From positions 28,212,987-28,276,986 of the forward strand of contig CP136063.1 in the NCBI GenBank assembly GCA_032622095.1: a stretch of DNA of 64,000 nt. The letters are read 5' to 3'. This stretch comes from Siphonodentalium dalli. Taxonomy: Eukaryota > Mollusca > Scaphopoda > Gadilida > Siphonodentaliidae. Below the pieces are notes generated by a model. The model was given only the letters and a program-made list of their open reading frames with translations, had not been told where the DNA came from and ran no database searches. Shown here piece by piece: positions 49,378 through 61,310 of the stretch. A program made the translations under genes and the position numbers. Numbering within the stretch: the first letter of the stretch is position 1; each line of letters opens with the position of its first letter.

Positions 49378-50919
49378 CTATGTGAAACCCTGGTAATATT
49401 TTATGCAGAATCGATGAGTTTTCTCAAGTCGATCAACACAATTTCTATTGAGATCCCATAGTAATTCAGAACCATAAAGACCTTTAGATAAGACTACTGA
49501 TGAATATAACATCGTGCAACTCTGTGGCGTTATTCCACCGGGATAAACTCCTGCGTTTGCTAGCATCATGAGTGCACTTCTTAGTTTGTCACAAATGCGT
49601 TCAACGAAAGCAGTATTGAAATCATATTTGTCGATGGGTATGCCAAGATGAGTAGTTTCTGTGCATTCTTCCACCCGATTTGCACACAAAGTCCAATTTT
49701 TTGCTCGATTAGAAAATTCATTTTTGGATTCGTTTAAAACCAGAACCGAGCATTTATTAGAGTTATATCTGTACCGCCATTTGTTACTGTATTTTTTACA
49801 AATATTACATAATTCCGACAACCCCGTACTACTCAATGAGAGCAATACCATGTCATCTGCGTGTGTAGGACAAGTACAGTTGACGCCGAGTATAGTGAGA
49901 CCATATGGTGACTCTGATAACAATTTTATCAATTCGTCTACGTATATCATGTAGTACAGAGGCGAGAGAATGCTTCCCTGTCTGGCGCCCTGTTGTACAT
50001 CGAACCAACGCGAATATGTTTCATCATACCGGATACAACATTGAACAGTTTTGAGTAGTTGGTCTATCAGTTTAAATGTATGTCCTTGCATTCCACGTTT
50101 ATGTAGTTTGTATAATAGACCATCAATCCAGACAGTGTCAAATGCTTTCCAAACGTCTAGAAAGAAGCAGTATAATTTCTTATTGCAATCGGAAGTGTAA
50201 GAAATGCATTCTCTCAAAAGGTATGATGTCATTGTTGCGCTTACACTTTTTTGGAAACCATGTTGTAACGGGTGTACTGAAAGAATGTTCGGTGCATATG
50301 ATTCCAGTCGAGATTGCATAACTTTCTCAAATAATTTATACAATACAGGCACTAGAGTAATTGCTCGATAGCTGTCAAATTCTGTTCTGGGCTTTGATCC
50401 TCCTTTGTACAGTGATACGATTATTCGGCGTTTCATTTGATTGGGAACATTTTGTGTCATAAAGATTGACGTGAGTAGTTCAGCGATAGTTTTCATTAGT
50501 AGAGGGCTTCCATGAATTAAATGTTCGTTTGTAATATTATCCCACCCGGCCGCTTTGTTTCGACTGAGAGAACGATAAATTGGTACAAGTTCCTTTCCGG
50601 TTACAGGGAACAGAATGCGACGGTCAATTTCGCTCGTTTTTCTACATGAATGTTCAGAAGTCTCGCGCGATACAACTGAAGTGATTTGATCAAAATGTTC
50701 AGAATTGAACTCATAGTGGTACAGGGGCGAGTATAGCTTTTCGAAATAAGTTGCCCAACCTTCTGAAACTTCCTCTTCTGTGCGTAGTGTTTTTCCTTCA
50801 TGACAGTAGATCGGATTTCGATCCAAATGTGTACGCCGGCGTTTGTTACGTAAAATACGAAATAAATAGTCCATGTCAACTTGCGCCCGTTCATCAATCT
50901 CATCATTTAAATCTGTCAT
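49378..50919 (-). pseudogene. LINE reverse transcriptase, 513-codon open segment
   Basis: RT motifs are in order: KAAGWDNITNEHL (about residues 145-157), SYRAITLVPVLYKLFEKV, LQHGFQKS, FFLDVWKAFDTVW (motif A), QQGARQGSILSPLYY (motif B), THADDMVLLS (motif C, HADD in place of the usual YADD) and NSNKCSVLV (motif D). RT copies the element RNA at the nicked target. The segment has an ATG, but this is not the natural start: the upstream linker and endonuclease are in other frames. Confidence 0.85.
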
Positions 50920-51154
50920 GTGTTTTTTCTGCTGCTTTCCTATATTCTCTACGGAATTCGCGTTTGGCTAATTTATATAAATTATAGGCATCTGATTTAG
51001 AATCTGCTCTTGGGCGCCCTTTATCTATCCAGTTATTTCGCAAGATTCCCATATTTGCATGCAATTGTTTCAGTTTTTCGTTCCAAAAGGGCTTCAGATT
51101 TTTTCTAAATTTCTTTTTTTGGTAGCGCTTTATCCGTTGCAGTGGATATAGCAT
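50903..51154 (-). pseudogene. LINE ORF2 linker between endonuclease and RT
   Basis: A basic, helix-prone stretch (FWNEKLKQLH, LYKLAKREFRREYRKAAEK) typical of the segment that precedes RT. It is in a different frame from both neighbours. A run of seven T at 51114-51120 lies at the junction with the endonuclease frame and is a likely indel site. Confidence 0.65.
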
Positions 51155-52187
51155 GCGTAATAGTATCGTATAGTTCTGAAGAATTTTGTTTTCTAGAGGA
51201 TATAGCGATCGACCTTAATTCTGCATCTAAAGAATTGTGATATATTTCAATTAAGTTTGTCTGACGTGATACACGCTTCCAATCTATCATTGATACGGGT
51301 TGATGACTGTTTGGCGATTTAGCTTTGACGTGCATAGGAACGTTAATACCCAAGGAAATCGGTTTGTGATTTGATACATCAATAGAATCATCATCGAGAA
51401 CATTCACAGTTTTGACACATGTTTTTAGTGTCTCCGGTACAAGAATGTGATCTATGATTGAACCTTGTATCATATGATTAGTAGTTCCAAATGGAACACA
51501 AGTTACGGGCGGGGTATTTCCGCACATTTGAACATTTGTAGACAATAGGTTTAATTGCTTGACAAATTTTGTGAACGCCATATTGCGGTCAGCACTGACA
51601 TTTAATCGAGCATTAAAGTCGCCCATTACTATTATATTGCCATGTGCTTTATAAATATTACATACATCGTATAACATATGAATACATTCTCCATAGAATT
51701 CTGGTATGTAATTCGTCGATGGAAGATATACTTGAAATATATAAATAAAGGTATTTTTGTATAAATGTATCTGAATGCCTATTATACGATCACTGTTGAT
51801 ATGCAAGGGGCACACACAGTGGGAGATCCTTTTGTTCCACAAAAGAGCTACTCCACCCGATGGTCTCCCTCTTTTATTAGGCAGTTTTGGTGTTCTCTGA
51901 CGATAATCACATGCCGCGTGGTATTCATAAGATTTGTCAAGTGATTCGATAAAGTCAATATTGTGTGCAGACAACCAATGTTCGCTAACACTAATTATGT
52001 CATACAAGCCCGTGTCGAGCATCTTACTGAGATATGAACCTGATGACATAATACCAGTAGCGTTCCAAGTCAACAGATTAAGAGTGGAACTATCCATTCT
52101 GTAATCCGCTTTGTGACCTGAAAATACACAATTTCTCAACAAACACACAACTAAAAGAAGTAGAGCATTGCAGTAATGAATGCCCAT
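51105..52187 (-). pseudogene. LINE AP endonuclease domain, 360-codon open segment
   Basis: AP endonuclease motifs are all visible: LLTWNATG (about residues 38-45, Asn42), SEHWL (Glu69), GGVALLWNKRI, RIIGIQI, FQVYLPSTNY, VMGDFNARL (GDFN), SIIDHILV and SNHKPI (catalytic His). The domain nicks the target for reverse transcription. The first ATG is at 52187, but Met31 (MDSSTLNLLTW) gives a better domain start. It is separated from RT by frameshifts. Confidence 0.85.
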
Positions 52188-52231
52188 ATCAACGGTACTA
52201 TTTTAGTACTGAATATAGATGTATATTGGGG

Positions 52232-52669
52232 TTAAATGTCGCTCTTATGAACCCACAATCTGCATACAGCGCCTTTCGGCCAGAAGTTGTCAGATAATAC
52301 ATCATCAAGGTCCCTGTCGCATATGTTCAATCTGGCTGTATTTCCTCTGAGCATACGAATAACTGTAAACCGGATTTCATACTTATTCAGATATTTCTTA
52401 ATGTCATGTATTGTCACACTATCGTCGAATGCACCTACGAACACTTGTGATGTTTTAATCGGCCTGTCGTGTAGTTGAAAAAAGTAGTCATCGTCATTTG
52501 ATTTCGGTTGAACTGGTCTGTCGGGAGTTCTTTTCGTCTGCTGATTTGTATGCGGAATGTCTGACTCTACGCTGACATCATTTGGGTGTGAGGTATATGA
52601 TTCGTCCGTGTAAACTTCCTCCTCATATGACTGATGCATAATATTATTTATAGTTTCGACCAATTCACG
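52232..52669 (-). pseudogene. LINE ORF1 C-terminal part
   Basis: After an acidic/polar region (YEEEVYTDES..TPDRPVQPKSNDDD) comes VFVGAFDDSVTIHDIKKYL, then FTVIRMLRGN and FWPKGAVCRLW, the pattern seen at the C-terminus of ORF1 proteins of CR1-like LINEs in invertebrates. The open frame runs on to 52795 only because the flanking direct repeat happens to lack stops. The N-terminal part is missing. Confidence 0.65.
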
Positions 52670-52804
52670 TTTGAAGTACTTTTCGGAACACATGTACACC
52701 CGAGTCCAAACGCCTAAACGGGTTCCTGTTTCACACCAATACCCAGAGCATTGTACCAAACAACGACTGGTGAACAAACCTGGTTTCCATGACAACTGTT
52801 TATA
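52670..52804. repeat. Right 135-bp direct repeat flanking the LINE
   Basis: Same sequence and orientation as 48066-48210 apart from a 10-bp difference and a few substitutions. It joins directly to the truncated 5' end of the LINE. Confidence 0.8.
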
Positions 52805-53146
52805 CCTGGATCATTACAACGCGTGTTGCGAACCTTAGTTAGAATTGTATCAGAATTCATTTGTATTTTTCCATGCAACGAGTGTCATGTGTAGCATTGC
52901 CGACTTCAATTCGGTTAACTGTCTGCGGTTTATACTGTACACCAGATTCCTCACTTTCATGCTCAATTTGTATCTTCGTTCCACAATAGATCGAACCCGA
53001 ATTGAGTGTACCACCACTAAGAATGTTTTGTGATTCGCACCCGTTAAGGTGTTATTCGAGTGCATCGACGGTGACGTCATGAATGTCAGCTAATAAACCA
53101 CCATCGAGGGACACAGTTTCCGGCTTCATATCAACATCACCACACG

Positions 53147-53556
53147 GACGCTGAAATGGTCATTGTCACCCCTTTCGTTCACTTGGGTACCCAGCTTTTT
53201 AAAACTTTCAGTTGGGTACCCAGCTTTTATAAAATTTACAGTTGGGTACCCAGCTCTATGAGCAGTCAATCTGCAGTACCAATGTCCGATGCATACAATT
53301 CTTCTCCGCTATTATGTTTAAGCATCGTGATGGATAGTCATCATATTTCATATGTAAAGAAGAATTCACATATTTACCAGGTTCATTTCACAATCAACTG
53401 GGGGTAATCACTAGCTAAATCAAGATCTGTGTGAGATTTCATAAAGCTGGGTACCCAACTGTAAATTTTACAAAAGCTGGGTACCCAACTGAAAATAAAA
53501 AAAACCTGGGTACCAAACTGAACGAAAGGGGGCGACAGTGACCATTTCAGCCACAC
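53147..53556. mobile_element. Foldback/MITE element with about 105-bp inverted ends
   Basis: Left end GCTGAAATGGTCATTGTC and CCCCTTTCGTTCA, then three GTTGGGTACCCAGCT-type blocks spaced 33-36 bp; the right end is the inverted counterpart ending TGACCATTTCAGC. The GGTACCCAGC blocks are near-palindromic themselves. The core (53255-53435) has no recognised protein, and the ORF 53156-53407 is not supported. Confidence 0.75.
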
Positions 53557-53706
53557 TGACCTGTCTGTGTGGTAAATACGACAGCAGAGTCACGTGTCGT
53601 GTGTTGTGAATTCTTCAGCAGCAACCTGTTCTATAAACATTCCCGTCTGTTTAGTTTCGAATATTAATGTCTTGGGCTGAGAAACATCAAGTGAAGGCAC
53701 CTCGGG

Positions 53707-54033
53707 TTAAGGGGAGAACAGCAAGTTCAATATTTTATGAGTTGAACTAAGACGTGATGTCAGGTTTAAATGTGCTGTGCCCACACCACGCTCAGGTCCA
53801 AAGAAAAACTCAAGGTATTTCCATGCGGGTTGGGATGTATTCTGAAAGTCATTGATAAACTTTCTTTTTAAACTCCTCGTATAGCGAGCGACTGGAAACA
53901 TGTGTATGTGATGCTTAAGATGTACACTCCACTCACTGATATTGACTGATTCGTGTCCACAGATGCCACAGAAGATTAGCCCAGAGCCAGTCTCCACGTT
54001 AACACCAAACATCGGGCGAATCAGATCGGTCAA
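53707..54033 (-). CDS. Possible C2H2-type exon, 108 codons
   Basis: Contains FCGICGHESVNISEWSVHLK followed by HH, an isolated C2H2-like finger unlike the tandem ZF arrays nearby, then a basic stretch (RYTRSLKRKF). Compared with random ORFs the cysteine/histidine spacing is suggestive, but I see no second supporting exon with clear splice sites. It could be an exon of a host gene, part of a domesticated transposon, or chance. Confidence 0.3.
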   Translation of the reverse strand: MTDLIRPMFGVNVETGSGLIFCGICGHESVNISEWSVHLKHHIHMFPVARYTRSLKRKFINDFQNTSQPAWKYLEFFFGPERGVGTAHLNLTSRLSSTHKILNLLFSP

Positions 54034-54361
54034 ACGGTAGACATCGAGAAAGGGACGAATGTGCGGCTCCAGGCAGTATAGTCTCTCTGGTTAGACTTCC
54101 TGTTATTTCGACAGGATATTCGGCACCAAGAGTAAAAAATACCGTTCTGCGTTTTCGACGAATTGATAATAACCTTTCAAGTTTGTGTTCTGGCAGTACT
54201 GAATCCAGCTAGCCAGTTCCCATGAAAACACTGTGGTCAATACGGAGGCAATGCATAATATTTGTTATGGTGCAGAGAAAATAACTTGGTCCGCTGATAT
54301 CGAATATCACACAGTGGTTGCGAGTGGAGCGGGCATGGCTGTAAGTTATCAAACACGTGCT

Positions 54362-54547
54362 TTAACACCTGTCACCTGAACACCAACCAGAACAGTGGTC
54401 GCTATACTTCGTTTGCCAAAAATGGAGAATAAGGTCTACCAGGGATGATTGAACCTGGCCGCATAATGCGCATTTCACATTAATGAAAGACAATGTACGC
54501 ATCATCTTACAAAGTCTACACATCAGTTCTCCAAGATGATTTATCAT
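54362..54547 (-). CDS. Possible Cys-rich exon, 61 codons
   Basis: CRLCKMMRTLSFINVKCALC has two CxxC pairs and is followed by HFW..DHCSGW. It is on the same strand as and 330 bp upstream of 53707-54033, so the two could belong to one gene. Function not recognised. Confidence 0.25.
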   Translation of the reverse strand: MINHLGELMCRLCKMMRTLSFINVKCALCGQVQSSLVDLILHFWQTKYSDHCSGWCSGDRC

Positions 54548-54559
54548 TGAAAAGATATC

Positions 54560-55872
<1,313 letters not shown>

Positions 55873-56020
55873 ATCCATCATGACCTGGGGTGTGGGATGG
55901 AAAAATCTCACCCTCGGGGCCAGATATTTGGTCCGGACACTCGGCAACCCTCGTGTCCGGCCCAAATATCTGGCCCCTCGGGTGAGATTTTTCCATCCCA
56001 CACCCCAGGTCATGATGGAT
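55873..56020. repeat. Near-perfect 148-bp palindrome
   Basis: Left arm from ATCCATCATGACCTGGGG through GGCCAGATATTTGG and TCCGGACAC; right arm GTGTCCGGCC through CCAAATATCTGGCC to CCCCAGGTCATGATGGAT. Arms are about 68 bp with a loop of about 12 bp (TCGGCAACCCTC). The same peptide in both orientations (MTWGVGWKNL) is only a reflection of the palindrome. Likely a foldback/MITE insertion. Confidence 0.9.
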
Positions 56021-56021
56021 A

Positions 56022-57049
<1,028 letters not shown>

Positions 57050-57060
<11 letters not shown>

Positions 57061-57620
57061 ATCTAATATTTTAGACCCCGGTAACTATATAATACATGTT
57101 TACAAAGAGATAATCCACCTTTAACTGGCACAGCGTAAAGCCTGGCAAACCATCGTTTACTGTGCTTGTGCCTTCTATCGATTAATATTAATTTTATTTC
57201 GAATATTTTCTGGTCTAAAAAGGTGTGTTGTCCAGCTAACAAACAATAGTGGTTACTGTTAACAGAGACAAGAAATTATATTGTGCAATTTTGTCACAGA
57301 TAAACGTTAATTATACTCATTAACGCTTATTTATGTGGAACAAAACAATACGAACAACCAATCTGTGACATTTGACATTCGTTGCGTAGCCGTAGGAACA
57401 GCCCAGTGCTCTATATCACAATACGGTCTCATCCGAATGGTCGGTTGTAAAAATAGTAACATAAACGGGCCCGATTTAATATTCGATATAAAATCAATAT
57501 TAATTGATAGAAGCTTTTCCGGACATAGGTCTTCAGTTCATATCTGTTATTTTATACCCATGTAACTATTTAAATGTTGTTATTTAAAGAGATAATCCAT
57601 CTTTAACAATTTTGTCACAA
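57050..57620. mobile_element. Family M1 inverted-repeat transposon, copy 3 (inverted)
   Basis: Starts TCTAATATTTTAGACCCCGG with the CATGTTTACAAAGAGATAAT arm, carries the 47-bp palindromic insertion at about 57126-57172, the CAATAGTGGTTACTGTTAAC interior (reverse of copy 1), and ends CCGGACATAGGTCTTC, GAGATAATCCATC. Confidence 0.7.
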
Positions 57621-57945
57621 ATAAACCTCAGTATTACTTATTAGCCAGTATTAGCGCTTAAATCTGTGGAACAAAACAATACAAACAACCAATCTGGGAC
57701 ATTTGACTTTCGTTGCGTAGCCGAAGGAACAGCCCAGTGCTCTATATCGCAATATGGTATCATCGAATGGTCTGTTATAAAAATAGTAACATAAACGGTC
57801 CCGATTTAATATTCGAAATGAAATCAATATTAATTGATAGAAGCTTTTCCCGGCTGGGGTCATCAGTTGATATCTATTATTTTATACCCACGCAACTATT
57901 TCAAATTTGTTATTTAAAGAGATAATCCAACTTTAATGTAAAACC
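57600..57945. mobile_element. Family M1 transposon, copy 4 (left-truncated)
   Basis: Begins in the interior (ATTTTGTCACAAATAAAC) and repeats the right two thirds of copy 3, including GCCCAGTGCTCTATATC and AATATTAATTGATAGAAGC, ending GAGATAATCCAAC. It follows copy 3 head to tail. Confidence 0.65.
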
Positions 57946-57954
57946 ACTATTAAA

Positions 57955-58140
57955 GGTATATATATAAATATAGAATATCTGAGAGTATGAACAAGGAAAC
58001 ATAAAGAAATAGTGAATTAAATAAATGGTAATATCAAATGCTACTTGAACACAGGGATATCGAGAATGAATACTGGGTAGCGGTATTTCATATTTATTAT
58101 TTTATACCCACGCAACTATTTCAAATCTGTTATTTAATGT
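57955..58140. repeat. Dispersed repeat with the empty Helitron site
   Basis: TATATAAATA|TAGAATATCTG at 57961-57981 is the uninterrupted version of the sequence split by the Helitron at 45787-46386. The homology continues to the right through GTGAATTAAATAAATGGTAAT and ATGAATACTGGGTAG. Confidence 0.85.
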
Positions 58141-58301
58141 CGTCATTACTTCATGAATACTTTTACAGATATGGAATATCGCAGATTCTCTTTGTCTCAT
58201 AATTTATAGCATCACCAATCCATTCTTTTAACAAACTCAAACAACATTAAATTGCGCATAATTAATTAATAATTACAACACTTAGACTCGCGGTGGACGC
58301 T

Positions 58302-58768
58302 CTATATTTCATTCAAATTTCGGGGGACATTCCGGAGCTTACAAGGCTTGTTTGTTGTCAATTTTGGAGAAAAAAAAAATGATTTCTCACACATATCACA
58401 CTGATACGGCCGATCGCCGGTGTGGATTATCTTATAAGCAGTGGCTTGGGATGAAGTAGCAAATGATTTCTCATATAGGTACACATCGCATTGATCCGGT
58501 CGATCGCCGGGGTGGATTATCATGTTGTTGTTCCAGAATGGACTATCTTATGTTTCGTTATATCACTGTTCTGTGTGAATGATTTCTCACATATGTCGCA
58601 CTGATACGGACGACCTCCAGAATGGACCCGCCTATGCACCGTCAGGGTACTCTTATCTGCGAATGATTTCTCACATATATCACATTGATACGGACGCTCT
58701 CCAGAATGGACTCTATTATGTTTCGTTTGATCAGTCTTCTGGGTGAATGATTTCTCACATACATCACA
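58302..58768 (-). pseudogene. C-terminal fingers behind the nonsense codon, plus a damaged ZF tail
   Basis: Same frame as the upstream ORF: after TAA at 58769-58771 three more fingers follow (helices QKTDQTK, DKSTLTV, QNSDITK), ending HSGTTT and a stop near 58520. Beyond this, 58302-58523 holds two degenerate fingers in another frame (QCDVYLYEKSF with an insertion; CDMCEKSFFFSPKLTTNKP without the His pair). Confidence 0.7.
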
Positions 58769-59818
58769 TTAATACGGACGACCTCCAGAATGGTCTCTCT
58801 TATGTTTAATCAGGCTACTCGACTGGGTGAATGATTTCTCACATATATCACACTGATAAGGACGATCTCCAGAATGGACTCTCATATGTTTCGTTAGATC
58901 ACTCGTCTGGGTGAATGATTTCTCACATATATCGCACTGATAAGGACGATCTCCAGAATGGACTCTCTTATGTTTCGTTAGATCACTCGTCTGGGTGAAT
59001 GATTTCTCACATATGTCGCACTGATACGGACGATCTCCAGAATGGACTCTCTTATGTCTCATTAGGTTACTCGTCTCGGTGAATGATTTCTTACATATAT
59101 CGCATTGATACGGCCGCTCTCTAGAATGGACTCTCTTATGTTTCGTTAGATCACTCATCTGTGTGAATGATTTCTCACATATATCGCACTGATACGGACG
59201 CTCTTCAGAATGTAATCTCATATGTCGCATTATTTGATTCTTCTCCCCGAATGATTTCTCACATATATCGCATTGATACGGACGCTCGCCATAATGGACT
59301 CTCTTATGTGCCACTAGGTTACTCTTCTCGCCGAATGATTTATCACATATATCGCATTGATACAGACGCTCTCCGGAATGGACTTTTTTATGTCTCGTTA
59401 GGACACTCGTCTCCGCGAATGATTTCTCACATATATCGCACTGATACAGACGATCTCCGGAATGAACTATCTTGTGTCTCATTAGGCTACTCGTCTGGGT
59501 GAATGATTTCTCACATATATCACACTGATACGGACGCTCGCCAGAATGGACTCTCTTATGCGCCATTAATTTATTCTTCTCGACGAATGATTTCTCACAT
59601 ATATCGCACTGATACGGACGATATCCGGAATGGACTCTCTTGTGGCTCATTAGGCTACTCGTCTGGGTGAATGATTTCTCACATATATCACACTGATACG
59701 GACGCTCGCCAGAATGGACTCTCTTATGCGCCATTAATTTATTCTTCTCGCCGAATGATTTCTCACATATATCGCACCGATATACAAATGATGAGCAAGT
59801 TTCTTGCAAATAATTCAA
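58769..59818 (-). CDS. C2H2 zinc-finger exon, twelve fingers, 349 codons
   Basis: Twelve consecutive 28-residue fingers of the pattern YQCDICEKSF..SL..HKRVHSG(E/D)RP, a different subfamily from the CDICGKSF copies at 39-45 kb. There is no ATG before the first finger: the open frame starts after TGA at TTGAATTATTTGCAAG, so this is probably the last exon of a spliced gene with an acceptor near 59805, or a truncated copy. It stops after HSGGRPY because CAA (Gln) has become TAA at 58769-58771, although three normal fingers follow in frame. Expected role: nuclear DNA binding. Whether the allele is functional with twelve fingers cannot be told from the sequence. Confidence 0.75.
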   Translation of the reverse strand: MNYLQETCSSFVYRCDICEKSFGEKNKLMAHKRVHSGERPYQCDICEKSFTQTSSLMSHKRVHSGYRPYQCDICEKSFVEKNKLMAHKRVHSGERPYQCDICEKSFTQTSSLMRHKIVHSGDRLYQCDICEKSFAETSVLTRHKKVHSGERLYQCDICDKSFGEKSNLVAHKRVHYGERPYQCDICEKSFGEKNQIMRHMRLHSEERPYQCDICEKSFTQMSDLTKHKRVHSRERPYQCDICKKSFTETSNLMRHKRVHSGDRPYQCDICEKSFTQTSDLTKHKRVHSGDRPYQCDICEKSFTQTSDLTKHMRVHSGDRPYQCDICEKSFTQSSSLIKHKRDHSGGRPY

Positions 59819-60199
59819 ATCAAATTGTCTATTTCATGCAAATTCAAATGAATAAGTAATGATTAAATAACAACTAACTGCTTTAAGCCATTCAAACTCA
59901 AATCACAGTTGGTCCAGCTCTTGTGAAGTCAAATCAATTAATGACTCAAAAAAAATTCCCCGCGAATTCCAGCCACAGTAAAACTAACTAATTACTACTC
60001 ACACGAATAAGACCAATGAAACTACGGCTGAGCTTTAATCACCCTGAAGTAATTGTGTGATAATTTATCATGATATAATATTGAATTGTAATGAATACGG
60101 AAAGGATATCGACCTATTGCTAATTGTGAATTACATTATTTGTATCCAAATAATACCAATGATTAATGGTGAATAGCGAAAATAAGAATGTTACATGTA
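59819..60199. other. No gene seen; possible intron upstream of the ZF exon
   Basis: AT-rich, without recognisable coding sequence or strong repeats. If the ZF exon at 58769-59818 is a last exon, this would be the end of its intron. Confidence 0.4.
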
Positions 60200-60330
60200 C
60201 ATTAGTGCTAAAGACCGGCCGGAATAGCGTCACAAACTCGACAGTAATCTCGTCGTATAACTCTTCCCCCGATCTATACAAATGTATCTATTTTGGTGGA
60301 CAGGGGATTACACCATCTTTTATTAAAGGT
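60200..60330. repeat. Dispersed repeat, copy 2
   Basis: Matches 45548-45660 (GCGTCACAAACTCGACAG, TCGTCGTA, ACACCATCTTTTATTAA), with an extra segment around TATTTTGGTGGACAGGGG. Confidence 0.6.
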
Positions 60331-61048
60331 GAATTATCTCTTTGTGAACATGTATTATATAGTTACCGGGGTCTAAAATATTAGATTTGAATCGAAGACT
60401 CCTGTCCGGAAATGCTTCTATCGATTACTAATAATTTTATTACGAATATTTTCTGGTCTAAAAAGGTGTATTTGTTCAGCTAACAAACAATAGTGTTTAC
60501 TGTTAACAAAGACCAGAATTTTTATTTAAAGATGGATTATCTCTTCAAATAACAAATTTTAATTAGCTGCCTGGGTACAAAATAATAGATATGAACTGAA
60601 GACCCCTGTCCGGAAATGCTTCTATCAATTAATACTGATTTTATTTCGAATATTAATTCGGGACCGTTCATGTCACTATTTTTAGAACAGACCATTTGGT
60701 TGACACCATATTGCGATATAGAGTACTGGGCTGTTCTACGGCTACGTAACGAAAGTCAAATGTCACAGATTGGTTGTTTGTATTGTTTTGTTCCACAGAT
60801 ATAAGCGCTAATAAGTATAACTAACGTTTATTTGTGACAAAATTGTTACATAAACTTTCGGTCTTGTCTCTGTTAACGGTAACCACTATTGTTCGTTAGC
60901 TGAACAAACACACATTGTTAAACCAGAAAATATTCGAAATAAAATTAATATTAATCGATAAAGCATTTCCGGACAGGAGTCTTCGATTCAAATCTAATTT
61001 TTAGACCCCGGTAACTATATAATACATGTTTACAAAGAGATAATCCAA
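60318..61048. mobile_element. Family M1 transposons: one partial and one complete copy
   Basis: 60318-60530 is an arm plus partial interior (ATTATATAGTTACCGGGGTC, CCTGTCCGGAAATGC). 60527-61048 is a complete copy with left arm CTGTCCGGAAATGCTTCTATC (60608) and right arm TTTCCGGACAGGAGTC (60966), interior GTTAACGGTAACCACTATTG, and the CATGTTTACAAAGAGATAAT end. Confidence 0.7.
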
Positions 61049-61270
61049 ATTTAACTGGCACAGCGTAAAGCCTGGCAAACCATCGTTTACTGGGCTTGTG
61101 CCTTCTATCGATTAATATTAATTTTATTTCGAATATGTTCTGGTCTAAAAAGGTGTGTTTGTTCAGATGGATTATCTCTTTAAATAACAAATTTTAATTA
61201 GCTGCCTGGGTACAAAATAATAGATATGAACTGAAGACCCCTGTCCGTAAATGCTTCTATCAATTAATAG
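61049..61270. mobile_element. Family M1 fragment with the 47-bp palindromic insert
   Basis: CTGGCACAGCGTAAAGCCTGG lies at 61055-61075. Part of an M1 interior (TTCTGGTCTAAAAAGGTG) is followed by an arm (CCTGTCCGTAAATGCTTC) that is cut at CAATTAATAG by a GC-rich segment. Confidence 0.6.
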
Positions 61271-61310
61271 CGCCCGCGAAGCCGCGGAAGCGAAGCGACC
61301 AGGGTATACG
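61268..61310. other. GC-rich hairpin at a repeat boundary
   Basis: CCGCG-AAGC-CGCGG can pair and is followed by AAGCGAAGCGACC. It interrupts an M1 arm. On the minus strand it would be a hairpin followed by GCGCTATT, which only partly resembles a Helitron 3' end (CTAT instead of CTRR), so no class is assigned. Confidence 0.3.

Larger units (their letters stand above)
48211..52669 (-). mobile_element. 5'-truncated non-LTR retrotransposon (LINE), 4.46 kb
   Basis: In minus-strand order: the C-terminal part of an ORF1 protein, an AP-type endonuclease, reverse transcriptase and a C-terminal region, then AATAAAG and a short TATA-rich tail at 48211-48225. At least three frame changes (near 51110, 50910 and 49360, plus one near 48900) break ORF2. 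The endonuclease plus RT order and simple-sequence tail define a LINE; the ORF1 type suggests the CR1/Jockey-related group, but the clade is not certain. The 5' end starts within ORF1 exactly at the right direct repeat, so the copy is 5'-truncated. Inactive as it stands. Confidence 0.85.

Noticed and set aside
49240-50987. Plus-strand ORFs across the LINE
   Set aside because: They are antisense shadows of the RT and endonuclease frames.
48066-52804. LTR retrotransposon, because direct repeats flank an RT gene
   Set aside because: The coding order is AP endonuclease then RT, with no protease, RNase H/integrase, primer-binding site or TG..CA ends. This is a LINE; the repeats are better read as a target-site duplication.
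61268-61310. A further Helitron 3' end (hairpin then CTAT on the minus strand)
   Set aside because: The terminal tetranucleotide is not CTRR and no matching 5' end was found; left as an unclassified hairpin.
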